Of a stretch of 64,000 nucleotides of DNA, positions 45,204 to 57,204 are shown piece after piece. The stretch comes from Brachionus manjavacas. Taxonomy: Eukaryota > Rotifera > Eurotatoria > Ploima > Brachionidae. A program made the translations under genes and the position numbers. The notes under the pieces are model-generated. The model was not told the origin of the DNA. It saw only the letters and a list, made by a program, of their open reading frames with translations, and ran no database searches. The number at the start of each line of letters is the position of its first letter. The stretch's first letter is position 1. The stretch spans positions 2,361,501 to 2,425,500 of the forward strand of contig JAHQIY010000007.1 in NCBI GenBank assembly GCA_019054805.1, given 5' to 3'.

Positions 45204-47323
45204 TTTTTTAATTAGATTTTAATATTATTTTCACTTTCAGTGACCTTATTATACTAAAAATATTTAAATCTAAAATTAAAAATATTTAAAGAATTAGATT
45301 AGATAAATTTTCACTTGATTAAATTATTTCTTTGAAATTTATATCTAATTTTACAAAAATTAAGTAATTAAAGCTAATAAATTTTGTTTAAACTTGTTAA
45401 TTTTTTAGATCATTGTTAGTCATGTCTTTTTTAATTATGAATAGATTTGAAAAAAGAAATTTTTCTAAATATGTACGTTCTTTCATTAACATTGAGTTTA
45501 TTAGTATAGGTTTTTTTAAATTAATAATTTTTAAAATGTCTAGTAGTAAGTTAGTTCTTTGATATTTTGGTACAAAGTATAAAAAAAATAATAAAATATA
45601 AAAATGTACTATTCAATTAAAATTTTTATTAAAACACAAAAAGTGATATAGATAATTATAATATTATTTTTTCATAGCTCAGAATTAACATACCAAAAGT
45701 AAAAAATTTTTGTTTTAAAATATTGCTGTTCAATCATTTGAATAAAATGGATGCAAAAAAAGGTTATTACTCAAATATTTCAAACCGAATTTATTATCTA
45801 TTTATATTTATTTAAATTTGGAAACATATTTTAAAGTTAATTTCATTTTCATCTTAAGTTAGAATGAATCTTTCACTGACCTGATTTGATTTTTTTTGTT
45901 AGTAGACCACTAGAGCCATTTCAAGAATATGAACCATTTGGATTCAAAGCAGGTCAATTTAGGTTTACTTTTTAAAGAAAAATCTGTCACTTTTTCTATC
46001 TTGAAATGACATAATTTTTCTAGACTAATACAGAAACTATTATTATTATCGTTTTCAAAAAATTTTCCTCAATTCATCTTTTCATTATTTATGATTATAT
46101 CAAAAAAAGTAGGTTTAGCCTTAGCTTTGCATTGTTTTTCATCTCAGATGATCAAAGTAAAATTTGTGATAAAATTTAAAATATGTTCAAAATATTTTAA
46201 ATGCATAATTACATCATTTGCAAGATTAGACGCGGTTATTCTCTTTTTTAAAATTTAAAAATGGTTTTTGAAGCTGAAAAATTCTGAAACCACCAGTGCA
46301 ATTAATTACGCATTTGAAAAGTTTTGAAAAAGTTTGAAATTTTGAAATTTGATAATGAATTTCACTTTGCTCTCGGATATATTTTAGCTCATTTCTAAAT
46401 AGTTGTTTGTTCTGACATCCTTAGACAAATATCTATCAGTTCACAAACAAAATCTTTTAATCACGGTTTTGAAATTTCAAGGTTGATTTTTTTAAATTGC
46501 CTTTGTTTATAAAAGAGCAATTTAAACTTCATTTATTATAAATAAATGCAAATTTAATACAAATTTTTAATTGTTTATAAAAAATTCAGTTGAAAAAATT
46601 CAAAAATACAATATTTAAATTTAAATTTTATTTTAAAAAATATAATTCAATGCAAATGAAATGTCTTTATGATTCATTTTTTTATTAAAATTTTGAAATT
46701 ATGAAATTGAGATTTGTTAAATGATTTAGGAAATTCAAGAATCTAAATGAAAGTTATAAAAGATTCGAAATTCTTTATTATGATCGCAACTAATCAGCCT
46801 AATTTAGTAAATTTTAAATGCGAAATTCAATTTCAATACTAAATTTGTTTTGTTTTTATAAAGTTTAAAAAAATAACTTTTAAGCCTTGAAGATTTTGAA
46901 ATTTGAAATTAGATTTTTTTCGAAATTTTACATTTGCTTTTAATGCTTTGAAATTAGATGATCCAAGAGTTTTTTCAACTCCTTTATTGTTCTTTTGATC
47001 CCTGTTGATAGAATTTCATTTCATGTTGTTTTATTTAGCTCATTTTAAGAAAATTTAATTAATGAAAAAAAATTTGTTTTTGTATTTTTTGCAACGATAT
47101 AATAATTGTGTTCTTTAATTAAATAGTTTTTTTTATTTTAAAATCTTAATCCTTATTTTGTATTATCTTGATATTAATAAAAATTTATTCAGTAAACACC
47201 GCGAGGGTGATGTAAAAAAAAAATTTAAAACAATAAATCTTGATATAAATATCTAATCAATTGTTTTTCGTCAAATTTTATTTGTAGTCTTCTTTTTTTA
47301 AAAACAAAAATTAAAAAAAATTA
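45204..47323. other. 2.1-kb intergenic region, no gene seen
   Basis: AT-rich throughout, with no open frame of convincing composition on either strand and no repeat pair that I could define. It may hold the VWA gene promoter at its left end and the 3' UTR of the membrane-protein gene at its right end. Confidence 0.45.
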
Positions 47324-48490
47324 CTACGTAACTTGATTATCTTGTTTGGCTTGTAAGAGTCGATGACTTTCTTTTTTGTCGACTCTTTCTTTCCAAATTG
47401 TCTTGTATAAAGAAAACATCACTATTTTAACCACAAATGAACAAGCACAAACCATCAACAGACTCATTGTAAGTATGTTATTTCTTGAAAAATTTTGTTC
47501 ATTTTTAGGATAATTTTTATACAAACTTCCGCTTAAACCAGTTAGCAAAACAAGCCATGGTGTAAACGTGTATAAAAGATACTTTTGCCAAATAAAATTC
47601 TCAAATATTGAAAATAAAACGCAAATGAATGAAAGAATCGATAGTGAACATGTGGTCGAAATACTCAACTCGATGAGCAAATCGTATGTCAAATAAGTAG
47701 CCAAATTTAAACATGATGCAATAGTAACCCAGGTTGCAAAAAATGCCAGACCATTTTGAACTAAAATTCTGACCAACCACAAATCCTTTTTTCTTAAAAA
47801 AATTGAGGTAAATAAATAAATTTTTCTACTGATATAAATCGCTTACAAATTTAAAATGACTAGTTGGTCCTGCGAAAGATACAAAGATTTATACGAAACA
47901 TATAATGCTAAATAGAGAGATAGCGTAAGAAAAAGTAATCCAACAAATGACCACTGGGAAAATAATTATTATCAAGATTAGCAAAAAAAATCAGCAAAAA
48001 TTCCTACTCCAACTAATTTGTTGGTCCATACAAACAACCAGACTATCATACCAATATTATTTGCAATAAATCCAATAAAAAAAACTGGATGAAACAAGGA
48101 AACTATCCGGTATAGCAAATCTCGATTTGAACAACGTCTGAAATGAAAAATCGCGGCGTAGATCAACCAAATCGTCTTAAAATGTTTTCAATTCATTCAA
48201 ATCACAAAGAAGGGAATCACGTGAGCACTTACTTGCCAAAAATAGATTATTGACCAAATGACGGGGAAAATAATAGGAGCCGGTGTTATATCAAGTGGAA
48301 ATTGACGAGAAATTGATCCGACATCATTTGGGAAAAAAACTATACAGAAAGGGTTCATTTAATTGGTTTTATAAATAAGTAAAATACTTTTTTTGGAAGC
48401 TAGTTTGTTCAGTATCAAAACAGTGACATAGGTCGAAACAGTGGTGAAAAGAAGAATTAAATTTTTAAAATTGTGTTTCTCGTTATGCAT
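47324..48490 (-). CDS. multi-pass membrane protein of an uncharacterised invertebrate family, five exons
   Basis: The ATG at 48490 opens exon 1 (first membrane span, LILLFTTVSTYVTVLIL). Exon 2 gives SRQFPLDITPAPIIFPVIWSIIYFWQ. Exon 3 (about 48180-48010) gives TIWLIYAAIFHFRR and two spans. Exon 4 is SFVGLLFLTLSLYLALYVSY. The last exon (about 47800-47324) has WLVRILVQNGLAFFATWVTIASCLNLA, three more spans and a basic tail. Splice phases fit. About eight to nine helices are predicted by eye. The LTP/DITPAPxxFxxIW and NGxAFxATW motifs recall a set of unnamed cnidarian/lophotrochozoan proteins with TspO-like N-terminal wording. No transport substrate or role can be given. Confidence 0.75.
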
Positions 48491-49395
48491 TTTTTAGATT
48501 ACAAAATTAAAACAAATTCTTTTGAATAAAAATTCAACTTAATTTATAATAATTATAAATTCACCTTATTTTTTTTTGAAATTGTTTAGCATAAAAAAAA
48601 GATAATTTCAAAAAGATTAAACGTTGAAGAATGAGTTTTTGCTGCTCATATAGCTTAGCAAAAAGTTTTAGTGATTAGCTCAAATTTAAAAAATATTTTT
48701 GTTATTTTAATTAGGTTTTTTCTAAAGAGACAGTATTTAAATTAAAATTTTTCTAATTTTTTTCTCTTTAATCTTTCAAAAGAATATGTTTAAAAAAGTT
48801 TAAAACAATATATTGAAAATCGATGAATTAATTTTTTTTCATTCATCGATTTGTTTAATTTTAAATAGTTGTTTAGATTGAGAATAAGAATATTTTAATT
48901 TTAAAATAATTTAAAAATTCAAAAACCATGTTTGGCGTTAGAGTAATTTAAGATTTTCAAAATATGTCTGGAATTAAACTCAATAATAAAAAAATTTTGT
49001 ATAAAAGTCTTTTATTAAAAGACTTTTAACATCAGCTCGAAATTTCCTGTTAAGTGCAGTCGATTACAAGTAAAAGATTTAAGAAATCTTAAAAAGAAAT
49101 AAATCTTAAAAACTTAATTTACTGGGAGTAAATGGAGACAATGAAATATATTGCATTATTAAATGAATATTTGCACTCGATTTTCCATTTTTTAAGATTT
49201 TCCATTTCAAAGAAATCCATTTTTTAACTAAATTTGCTTTTTTTTGTTTAAATTAAAAAAATTTCCTTTTATAATTTAATCCATTAAAAATTTATAAAAA
49301 TCTTTTTCAGACAAGTAAGTTCCAAAAGCTCTGTGGAAACTTGATAAAAATAAAAATTGGTAATAACTGTTTTATAATTAAATTTCCTAAAAAAT
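48491..49395. other. intergenic with two short perfect hairpins
   Basis: AT-rich flank. 48818-48829 pairs with 48841-48852 (12 bp), and 49003-49013 pairs with 49017-49027 (11 bp, loop ATT). The second could act as a terminator-like stem in other contexts. In this genome no role is established. No coding sequence. Confidence 0.5.
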
Positions 49396-50645
49396 AGACA
49401 TTTTGACCAAGTGGTTATAGAATTGGATGATGAAAGATCGGATGTGTTCAGAACCCTTCTTGGAGTGAAACAAGGTGGCCCGAGTTCCCCTACATTTTTT
49501 AACTTTATAGCTCATCAAGTAATTGTAGAGATTGAACAATTAGGTATTGGTGTTACTGTAGGAAAACAGTTGGTAAATATAGGCTACGCCGATGACACAC
49601 TTTTAATTGCTAACAAATCAAGTGATATGATAAAAATGATCAGAGTACTAGAAAGTAGAAAAATGAGACTGAAATAAACGTTAAAAAGACTTTCATGATG
49701 AGCACGGACAAAAGCAACCTGGTCTTTGATATTTTTGGCAACAAAATTGAAAACACAACTCAAATAAAATATTTGGGCTCTGAAATAAGTATGAATGGAA
49801 CAGCTAAGGTGCATGTTGACAAAAGACGCATTGTTAGCTATGCAGCATTGGCTAAGTTGACAAGTGAAGGGCTATTGAATGAAGTGGTATCTCCTCAGGT
49901 GAAAGCAAGACTTCATTCTATGTTCATAAGATCCATCTTGTTCTACGGATTAGAAAATATCAACTTAAATGGAGAAAAAATAAACTTGGTTAGTGCAACG
50001 GATGGAAATATAATCAAAAAAATGTTATATGTACCTGCTTCATCTAAAACCACTGAGTTATTAGCATCGCTTGGTCTTGAAACATCACTAGAATATATGA
50101 AGAGACAGAAGTCAAAGTTCTACCAAAGGCTGAGACTAAATACCTATACGGATGCCCTACTAAAGGAACTACAGGTCAACAAATATAAAGATTCGTTTAT
50201 TGAAGAGATAGAATCGTTACTTAAAGTGAAGAGCGGAACATCATTGGACTCGTTGGATTTACAAGTGGAAAGAGAGTTGAATAAGAACGAGGCAGAGAAT
50301 GCTGAATTCAGATGTAGCTCATTGATGGTAATACGAGTGAAGGAGATATTATTAATTCAATCCCCTAGAGTACGAACAAAGGAGTTGAAAGATATCCTGA
50401 GAATTGGAAATGTGGATGCCTAGTACAATAAATTATCTTAAAACTTTTAATTTCACTTAGATATTTAAATATGGCTATAATATTTTTTAAATCAAAGTTA
50501 TATTTTATGTACTATAATTCTCTTTTGTACAATAATTCTCTCATATATTTTTATGTATTTAATCAAACTTTATTAAGCCCAGGGTGTTTGCGAGCACTCT
50601 GTTTTTTTGAGGCCTCTTCAATAAATAAATAATAATAATAATAAT
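49396..50645 (+). mobile_element. LINE (non-LTR retrotransposon), 5'-truncated, with (AAT)n tail
   Basis: Plus strand: FRTLLGVKQGGPSSPTFFNF, then GYADDTLLIA (catalytic Asp pair). A one-base shift after an A-run near 49665 breaks the frame. It resumes as ETEINVKKTFMMSTDKSNLVF, IKYLGSEISMNG, and a long C-terminal domain to the TAG at 50421-50423. The 240-codon second segment is otherwise open, so the copy is young. The 3' UTR ends in AATAAATAATAATAATAATAAT. Wording differs clearly from the CR1/L2-like fragments elsewhere in the window, so this is a second LINE lineage (RTE/Ingi-like perhaps). Confidence 0.85.
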
Positions 50646-51252
50646 TTTGACGAAAATATTTTTTTGCTTGGTAAATAAAAAAAAATAATATTCTTTGTAT
50701 TAATAACTAAAAAGTATTAATTTATTTTATCTTAATTTACTTTTAGCATGGTAATATAAAAATAAAAAAAACTATTCTCAAATATTTTTGTTTATATATT
50801 TTAACAATGTGAATTTTTAAACCAGTTGTTTTGAAAATTGAGGTTTTTCTGGTTGATTCTTTCAAATGAAAAATCAAATCTTATTTAGATGAACAAAAAT
50901 TAATTACGGTAAGAAAATATTAATTTATTTCAATTTAGAAATTAAAAGCAAATAAGCAATTATTAAAATTTTGAATTTGAGTTTTATTCAAAATAAAGCA
51001 AATTTCTTTCCAAAAATTTTTTTTTTTGGAATTTATCCTATAGATTTATGGGAAAACTTTTAATTTTTAAATCAGTATAAATAATCTTAAATCAGGGGTA
51101 AATAAATTCAATTAAAAATTAAAAATTTGTAAAATTTCTGTTGGTATTTAGTTGCTTTAATGGTATAAAACAAATTGGACCGTAAAACATTAGGAATTAT
51201 TTTCTTATTTAAATATCTGACTTCTATATAAATTTAATTAAAAATTTTTAAA
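50646..51252. other. intergenic upstream of the S1-like gene
   Basis: AT-rich spacer and presumed promoter of the EGF/trypsin-like gene. Nothing specific recognised. Confidence 0.4.
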
Positions 51253-52602
51253 ATGATTAAAGTACGGAATAATACTAAAAAAGTTTTGACTGTGATCTCT
51301 AGTTCGTCTATAGCTGTTATAATAATTTTAGGATGCATTGCAATCGGAATCACTGGATCAAGTGAGCCTTTAATTTTTAAATTTTTTAGATTTTATTTAT
51401 CATTTGAAGTGCCTTGTCTCTATACAAAGTGTCATAATAAAGCTGTTTGTATCAATCATCTATTCAAGGCTGAATGCTCATGTGTAGCAGGCTATGCTGG
51501 AAATGGAAAAGATCATTGTGATGGTAATTTTACTAATCAATATTTAATTTTTTATTTTGTTCAAATTTTGCTTTAAACGAACAAAAAAAGAATGTGGATT
51601 AACTTTTTTTGAAGAAAATGCTTCTTTACAACCTGGTCGGGCTGTACCATATAGTTGGCCTGCAACAAGTCTAATGCAGTTTGTTTATACAGCTTTTGTG
51701 CAATTAGGTAATTATACGACAGCCGTATCAACTGGTGGAGTGTGTGGAGGAACCCTTATCAATCGAAAAACTAGTAGGCCTTTAAATAATTTGAAAATAA
51801 AGGAACTTGATAATACTTCTTAAGTATTGACTTCAGCCCGTTGTTTTAGAACTAGTTTTGATTACTATGATCCATTTCAAATGCAAACTTTTAATATTAA
51901 AATAGAGCCAAACGAGTTCAATCCAGACTTGAAAACTGCTTATCAATTTTTTATGGGTGTTGATCATTATGTTTATTTTAACATGGATTTGAAACATGTA
52001 TTTCATTCAGGCGTTGAGGAAATAATTAAAGTAAGCTTATTTTAAATTAAAAAAATATTTTATAATCAAAAAATAATTTAGCATGAGGATTATAATGAGA
52101 CTACTTTAGAAAATGATATAGCTATTGTAAGACTAAAGCAAACTATTCCTTTAAATGAATATATTCAAATAACTTGTTTGCCTGAATCAGTATCTTCCAA
52201 AATACCTGAATTAAATCAATTTGGCTATTTGGCTGGTTTCAGTACAAGTGGTGGCACTGGTGGAAATTGGTTTATGCAAAATGTAGAAATTGATCTTTAT
52301 AACTCTTCAATGTGCGATAATGTTGCTCCAAATAACCCAAAAAATTGGGAAAAACAATTTTGTGGAGGTAATAAAAATGTAAAATAAATATTTTAATTTT
52401 ATTTGGTTTACTAGGTGAATACGATTTGCACGGTAATCAAACTGGATTCTGTCATGGTGACTATGGATCTTCTGTATACACTCGAGGAACAATAAATGGA
52501 AAGACTAAATTTATAACTACCGGAATTCTTTCATACGATCTTCCTTGTAGTACTCTTCATTCACCAGCGTATTTAATTAAAAATATATTGGTTTTTCAGT
52601 AA
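51253..52602 (+). CDS. membrane-anchored EGF plus trypsin-like (S1) pseudoprotease
   Basis: The ATG at 51253 gives a short basic tail and a transmembrane span (VISSSSIAVIIILGCIAIGI). After an intron comes an EGF-like module (PCLYTKCHNKAVCINHL..AECSCVAGYAGNGKDHC), then an S1-like domain with GGVCGGTLINRKT. The exon from about 51825 reads ILTSARCF where active enzymes have LTAAHC, so the catalytic His is Arg. ENDIAIVRL keeps the Asp. Near 52460 CHGDYGSSVY replaces GDSGGP, so the nucleophile Ser is Tyr. Stop at 52600-52602. Introns are about 50-70 bp. Serine protease homologues of this kind usually act as binding or cofactor proteins. The frames are otherwise clean, so loss of activity looks selected rather than decay. 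Confidence 0.82.
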
Positions 52603-52751
52603 ATCTTGTCGCAATTTTTAGTTAAAAAAACGATGAACAAATTTAGCTTTATTCATCAATTCTTTAAATGTGTGAGCCCAAAAGTTTGGAATATATTAAA
52701 AATATTAGAGCTTAAGTGCTGTTAATGTTCATTTTTTTGTGATTAAAATTT

Positions 52752-52821
52752 GCGGCGGTGATGTTTGGAGCCAAAATTTTTTGCTAAGTTTTAAAATTCT
52801 AGTTCCAAACTTCACCGCCGC
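52752..52821. repeat. GC-rich hairpin downstream of the S1-like gene
   Basis: GCGGCGGTGATGTTTGGA (52752-52769) is inverted at 52804-52821 with one mismatch, around a 34-base loop. The CpG-rich arms stand out in AT-rich DNA. It could be the inverted ends of a tiny MITE or a 3' UTR structure. Confidence 0.75.
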
Positions 52822-53639
52822 TTAAAATTGCTTACAAGAGTTACAGATTACCCTTTAAGATCCTAAAGAGAATTAATTTTTTTTAATTTTAAGCGTCTTT
52901 ACCAGAGTAAGTCGATATTTAGATTGGATAAAGAAACATTCAAATTTTTATTGATCAACTATTTTTTATTAAATAAAACATTTCAATATTCAGCTAATTT
53001 TTATTTTTATAATAATTAAAATCACTTAATAATTTAAAAAAAGCGTAACATAAAAAGTGAAGCATAGATTCGGATTAGAAGCAAAAAAAAGGAGTTTATA
53101 AGCCTTTAATGGATTATTAATAAAAAAAAATTTATTTGCCTACATTCTAAAAAAATACAGAAGTGGAAATCAAAAGGATAAAAATTTGATCTAAATAGAT
53201 AAAATGAGGAAAATTAAAAAGGGTCTTGTGGATTATCAGTTCATCACATATTTTACAATTATCAATTATTTAAAAAAATATGAATTGAAAACAGACCTAA
53301 ATTTACAAATTAAAAGTTATGCTTAACAAAGAAAAAGGAAAGTTTTATGGTGCAGTTTAAGAAAGGTTCTGAATGAGTTTTTTTTTCAAAATATTTTAAT
53401 CCAGATTTTCTTCTTCTGGAGATATCAAAAAAGATAAAATATTAGCATGAGTAGTATTATAATAAATGGTTTGTCAGACTAAATTAGCAGTTTACGTTGG
53501 GTCTAGATCTGATTTTTTAGCGCTGTATGAGACTCTAAACCTTCTTTTGGAGAAATCTCGTTACAGTATACTTACTAATCTTATATTCTTGAGTCTTAGA
53601 ATTAAAATCAATGGCGAGTTTTGGATAGCTAGACGTAAG
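52822..53639. other. intergenic, no gene seen
   Basis: A 63-codon stretch near 53466-53657 on the plus strand has non-random composition, but no motif or splice support. The rest is AT-rich. Confidence 0.35.
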
Positions 53640-53874
53640 ATCTTTTTATGTCTCTAAAAATGTAATTTTCATCCCTAAAAATTAGATTCCGAGATCTACT
53701 AAAACGGATTGGATCAGAGACTGTACTAATCTCTTCATATCGATTTTTAGCTGAAGAAACACATTTAGGAGATACACTAAGTTTAAATCCATTTTTTGTT
53801 GTTTCAATGAGCTTGAAGATAACGTCTTGGGTGGATCTATTTTTACTAAAACCGGCTTGGATATTCTGATTCAT
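53640..53874 (-). pseudogene. LINE reverse transcriptase N-terminal fragment
   Basis: The minus strand reads NQNIQAGFSKNRSTQDVIFKLIE, matching the QxGFRxxRSTxDxIFxL block near the start of non-LTR reverse transcriptase domains. It then degenerates. Only about 230 bp are recognisable. Confidence 0.65.
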
Positions 53875-54524
53875 TAAAAGACATCATTACATATTACAAA
53901 AAGTATAACTTTAACCTCGAGATAAATTTAACAAAAAAACTTTTCATACGAAAGAATGTTCTTTTTTATTAAATTTTTGTTGATACTGATTTTCACTTAT
54001 TTGATTGATAGTATATATATTAAGGTTCTTTAAACTTATGGATCTGATAGATTGAAGATTTTTTTTAAATAATAAAAATTATTCATACAAAATCAAGCAA
54101 TCTTTTAAAGTTTAAATACCTTGGATTTTCTTGCATCGAACTAATAGTTAATAATTTTTTTCTAAAACTTTGCAAATAAAATTATTGAGTTGTTCGCTTC
54201 TGGATAATAAAATGATTTTCTTTTGGTTTTAAGCTCTAGTTTTTAAGTTAAATTGAACAAAAAATAATTAAAAAAAAAAAGAAAATCTTATGCCAGCTCG
54301 GGATTGATTAGATTTTATTAGTTAATCTAAGCGTTCATAAATCTCAATTTTAAATCGTACAGAATCCTTAAATATGTATATCTAGAATAATCATGTTTCA
54401 TTAGCATCTCTTTACTTGTAGAAATGGGTTTTAATGAATAAAATACTTAATTTAGGCATATTAAATTACATAGTGAATCAATAAATAGAGTTTTAAATAG
54501 AAGAAAATAAATGATTAAAACAAA
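53875..54524. other. intergenic upstream of the secreted protein gene
   Basis: AT-rich spacer, presumed promoter. Nothing defined. Confidence 0.4.
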
Positions 54525-55130
54525 ATGCTAAAAATTAAATTTTTTATTATTTTTCTGGTCTTGTACTCTTTTAAAAGTGCATACTCTCAGAATCAAGAAT
54601 TGAGTTGTGTTATATTCAATGAAAAATATCATGAATATATGTACGCCGCAAATTTTTTATTTTCTAAGTATTTCAAGCGTACCATTTACACATATCCTTT
54701 GGGAATATTTTATTCCGCAAAAAATGGACACAATTTTGACTTTACCGATGATGATCGCAAAGGAGTTTGGATTCTAGAGCGAGTGAGCGGTCGAAAGAAT
54801 GTTTATTATTTAAAAAATTTGAGATACCAAGAGTATATGTACGCTGGAGACAGAGTTTCGAATTTTATTTTTTTTGATTCTAACATGAGATTCGTCAATT
54901 CTAAAAAGGATTTTACTCCCTCAGATGAAAAATTTATGTGGAAGTTTGAGCGTCTTAATAATAGGGGAAGTTATTTTATCTATAATGTTGAATATAACGA
55001 GCCTTTATTTGCTGATTTTCAAAGAACAAGAGAAAATATTCGTCGGGATGTTCTCACTTGGTACAAAGATCCCAATGGACTGCAATTTTCATGGAATGTC
55101 AAGTGTGAAAATGATGCTAAATTAGACTGA
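54525..55130 (+). CDS. secreted protein with three-fold, beta-trefoil-like repeats
   Basis: Single-exon, 201 residues. The signal peptide is about residues 1-21 (IKFFIIFLVLYSFKSAYS). The mature part shows a three-fold pattern: KYHEYMYAA (about residue 34), RYQEYMYAGD (about 99) and EYNEPLFAD (about 156). Each is followed, some 40 residues on, by a Trp motif (VWILERV, MWKFERL, FSWNVKC). A spacing near 55-60 residues and the Tyr/Trp pattern suggest a beta-trefoil, as in lectins and fascin-like proteins. Two Cys (about 28 and 191) could link the N- and C-terminal strands. No family name recognised; a secreted binding protein is inferred. Composition and length are typical of lineage-specific invertebrate genes. 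Confidence 0.72.
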   Translation: MLKIKFFIIFLVLYSFKSAYSQNQELSCVIFNEKYHEYMYAANFLFSKYFKRTIYTYPLGIFYSAKNGHNFDFTDDDRKGVWILERVSGRKNVYYLKNLRYQEYMYAGDRVSNFIFFDSNMRFVNSKKDFTPSDEKFMWKFERLNNRGSYFIYNVEYNEPLFADFQRTRENIRRDVLTWYKDPNGLQFSWNVKCENDAKLD

Positions 55131-57204
55131 TGTTTTTCTTCTAATCTTTGGTGCAACGAATCTAAGTAAGACTTCTTCTCGAAAGCTTTTAAAATAAAAG
55201 AAATGGTTCTTACTATGCATAATTTTAAATAGATTATCTTTCAAGTTGAATCTTTACTTAGATTCATTCCACCAACCTTTTTCAAAATTTTATTAATTTA
55301 ATAAATCTTTTTACAATATCCATATACTTTTTATCTATAAAATTAATAATTAATAAAAATAAATAGGGATAGAGAACTCATCATAAATTTTAAAACTCAA
55401 ATTTTTTATCATTTTGATTTCATTTTCCCTTTACGAATTAGCAATATTCTAAATATGTTTCAATTAAATTATTTAGAGGAGAAATTCTGAATCAATAGAA
55501 ATTTTTTCGGAAAACCTTTTTTTGTAAAAAATCCGGGTTTTGTATAAAAGTATTTTTAATCAATTTCTTATTTTTAAATATCTCAATTTTATTAAGAATA
55601 ATTCATTTAATTTTTTTAACCAAGTGAAAAAAATACAAAATTTAACTTGAAGTAAAAATTAAATATTTATCAAAATTTTGAAATTTTTTCAATACAAAAT
55701 TTAATTTTTTTTGACAAAATTTGTTTGAATTATAGTTTATTTCTAATTTTTGAAACCTGCATTAACAAAATATGAATCAGTAGCTCTTTATCAGTTAAAC
55801 CAATCCATATCCTAACTGAAACAACATATAAGCCTTCATATGAAATTAAAAACATTTAAAATCATTCCCTTGTAAAACAAAGATATTTTTTAAAATTATC
55901 TGCTTCTTCTCTAGAAATAGCATTTACTCTAATTTTAAGACCACCATCCACCGTAAAAATTTTTTCATTTGAAAACTTTATCTTAAGATTTTTTATTCAG
56001 TTGACTCTTTTTTTCCAAAACCCTGGTAAATTTTAACCGCTTAAATATATAGCTTTTGGTAAATAATGGGATTTTCTTTCTTTATTAAATAAAAAAAATA
56101 AATTTAACTATTTCTCATAAGTCGCTTTTCTTTTTTTTATTTCTATACGTCACAGCAATACGAGTTATATCAATATTGCTATCACGCATAAAATAAAATA
56201 TTAAATAAATTATTAAAAAAAATACCTCAAATTTTTTATTTTTTTCCCAAAACATTAAAATATGATTCCCCGATTATTAAGAAAAAATATTCCTTTATTT
56301 TTAATCTAGTACAAATTAACTAAAATAACTATAAAAAATGCACAATTTTTTTAAAATACTTTCTGAACTAGACATTTTAAAAACCTTTTTTTTTATTTTA
56401 ATATTTTAATATCCCTATCTGTCTCGAACTAATGTTCTTTAAGATTAAAAAAATTATTTAAGTTAAATTTTAAAATTAAAATAGAAAAATTGAAATAAGA
56501 AACAATAGCTCAAGAATCGGTAGTATGATAGAATTTATGTATCTTTAGGCTGAAAAGAAGGACTTGGTCCATTCTAAACAGCCTGTGGATCACCCCAAAA
56601 TTATTTAAATAAAAAAAAAAAAGTATCGATAGGTTCTGTAAAATAAGAGGAAATTATTAGGTAATTATCTTAATTAGCATTCTATCAACATTGTATTCAT
56701 TTTTTAATGTTATTTTTGTTTCATAATTTTTGCATAAAATAAAATGTATCAAAGAAAAAAATTTGTGTACTCAAATTAGATCTTGAATTAGTTTTCATTA
56801 ATAAAATTTCGAAAAGTTCAAAAATATTGGATATTCAATAATATTTTAATTAAGTATAAATTAATTTTTTTTTGTATTATTTTAAATATTTGGGGAAAAA
56901 AAAAATTTGGGCTATCTTATTCAAATTTTGTGGTTTCGATGCTACTAGTACTTTAATGAATACTCAATAATTGATCAAGTTCTTAATACAAGTCTATTTT
57001 CTAAATCTAAATTCACAATTTTTAAGTTGTGATATATATATATATATATATATAAATATATAAAAAACAATTTAGATTTAATGACTACATGAAAGAAACA
57101 AAACTGATAAAAATCGAATAATTTTATGCAAAATTTTTCAAAAAAAATTACATTTTCAAAAATTGAAACTTAAACAAAAAAAAAGGAAAATTTTAAAATT
57201 AAAA
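55131..57204. other. 2-kb intergenic region with a (TA)n microsatellite
   Basis: AT-rich with no gene seen. An uninterrupted (AT)n run lies at 57032-57054, about 150 bp upstream of the next gene. The pieces around 55900-56050 are slightly more complex but carry no recognisable motif. Confidence 0.5.

Noticed and set aside
48818..49027. Two short perfect hairpins taken as possible terminators
   Set aside because: The organism looks eukaryotic, and short A/T hairpins are common by chance here.
53466..53657. Plus-strand 63-codon stretch
   Set aside because: Adjacent to a minus-strand LINE fragment and lacking any recognisable motif; probably non-coding debris.
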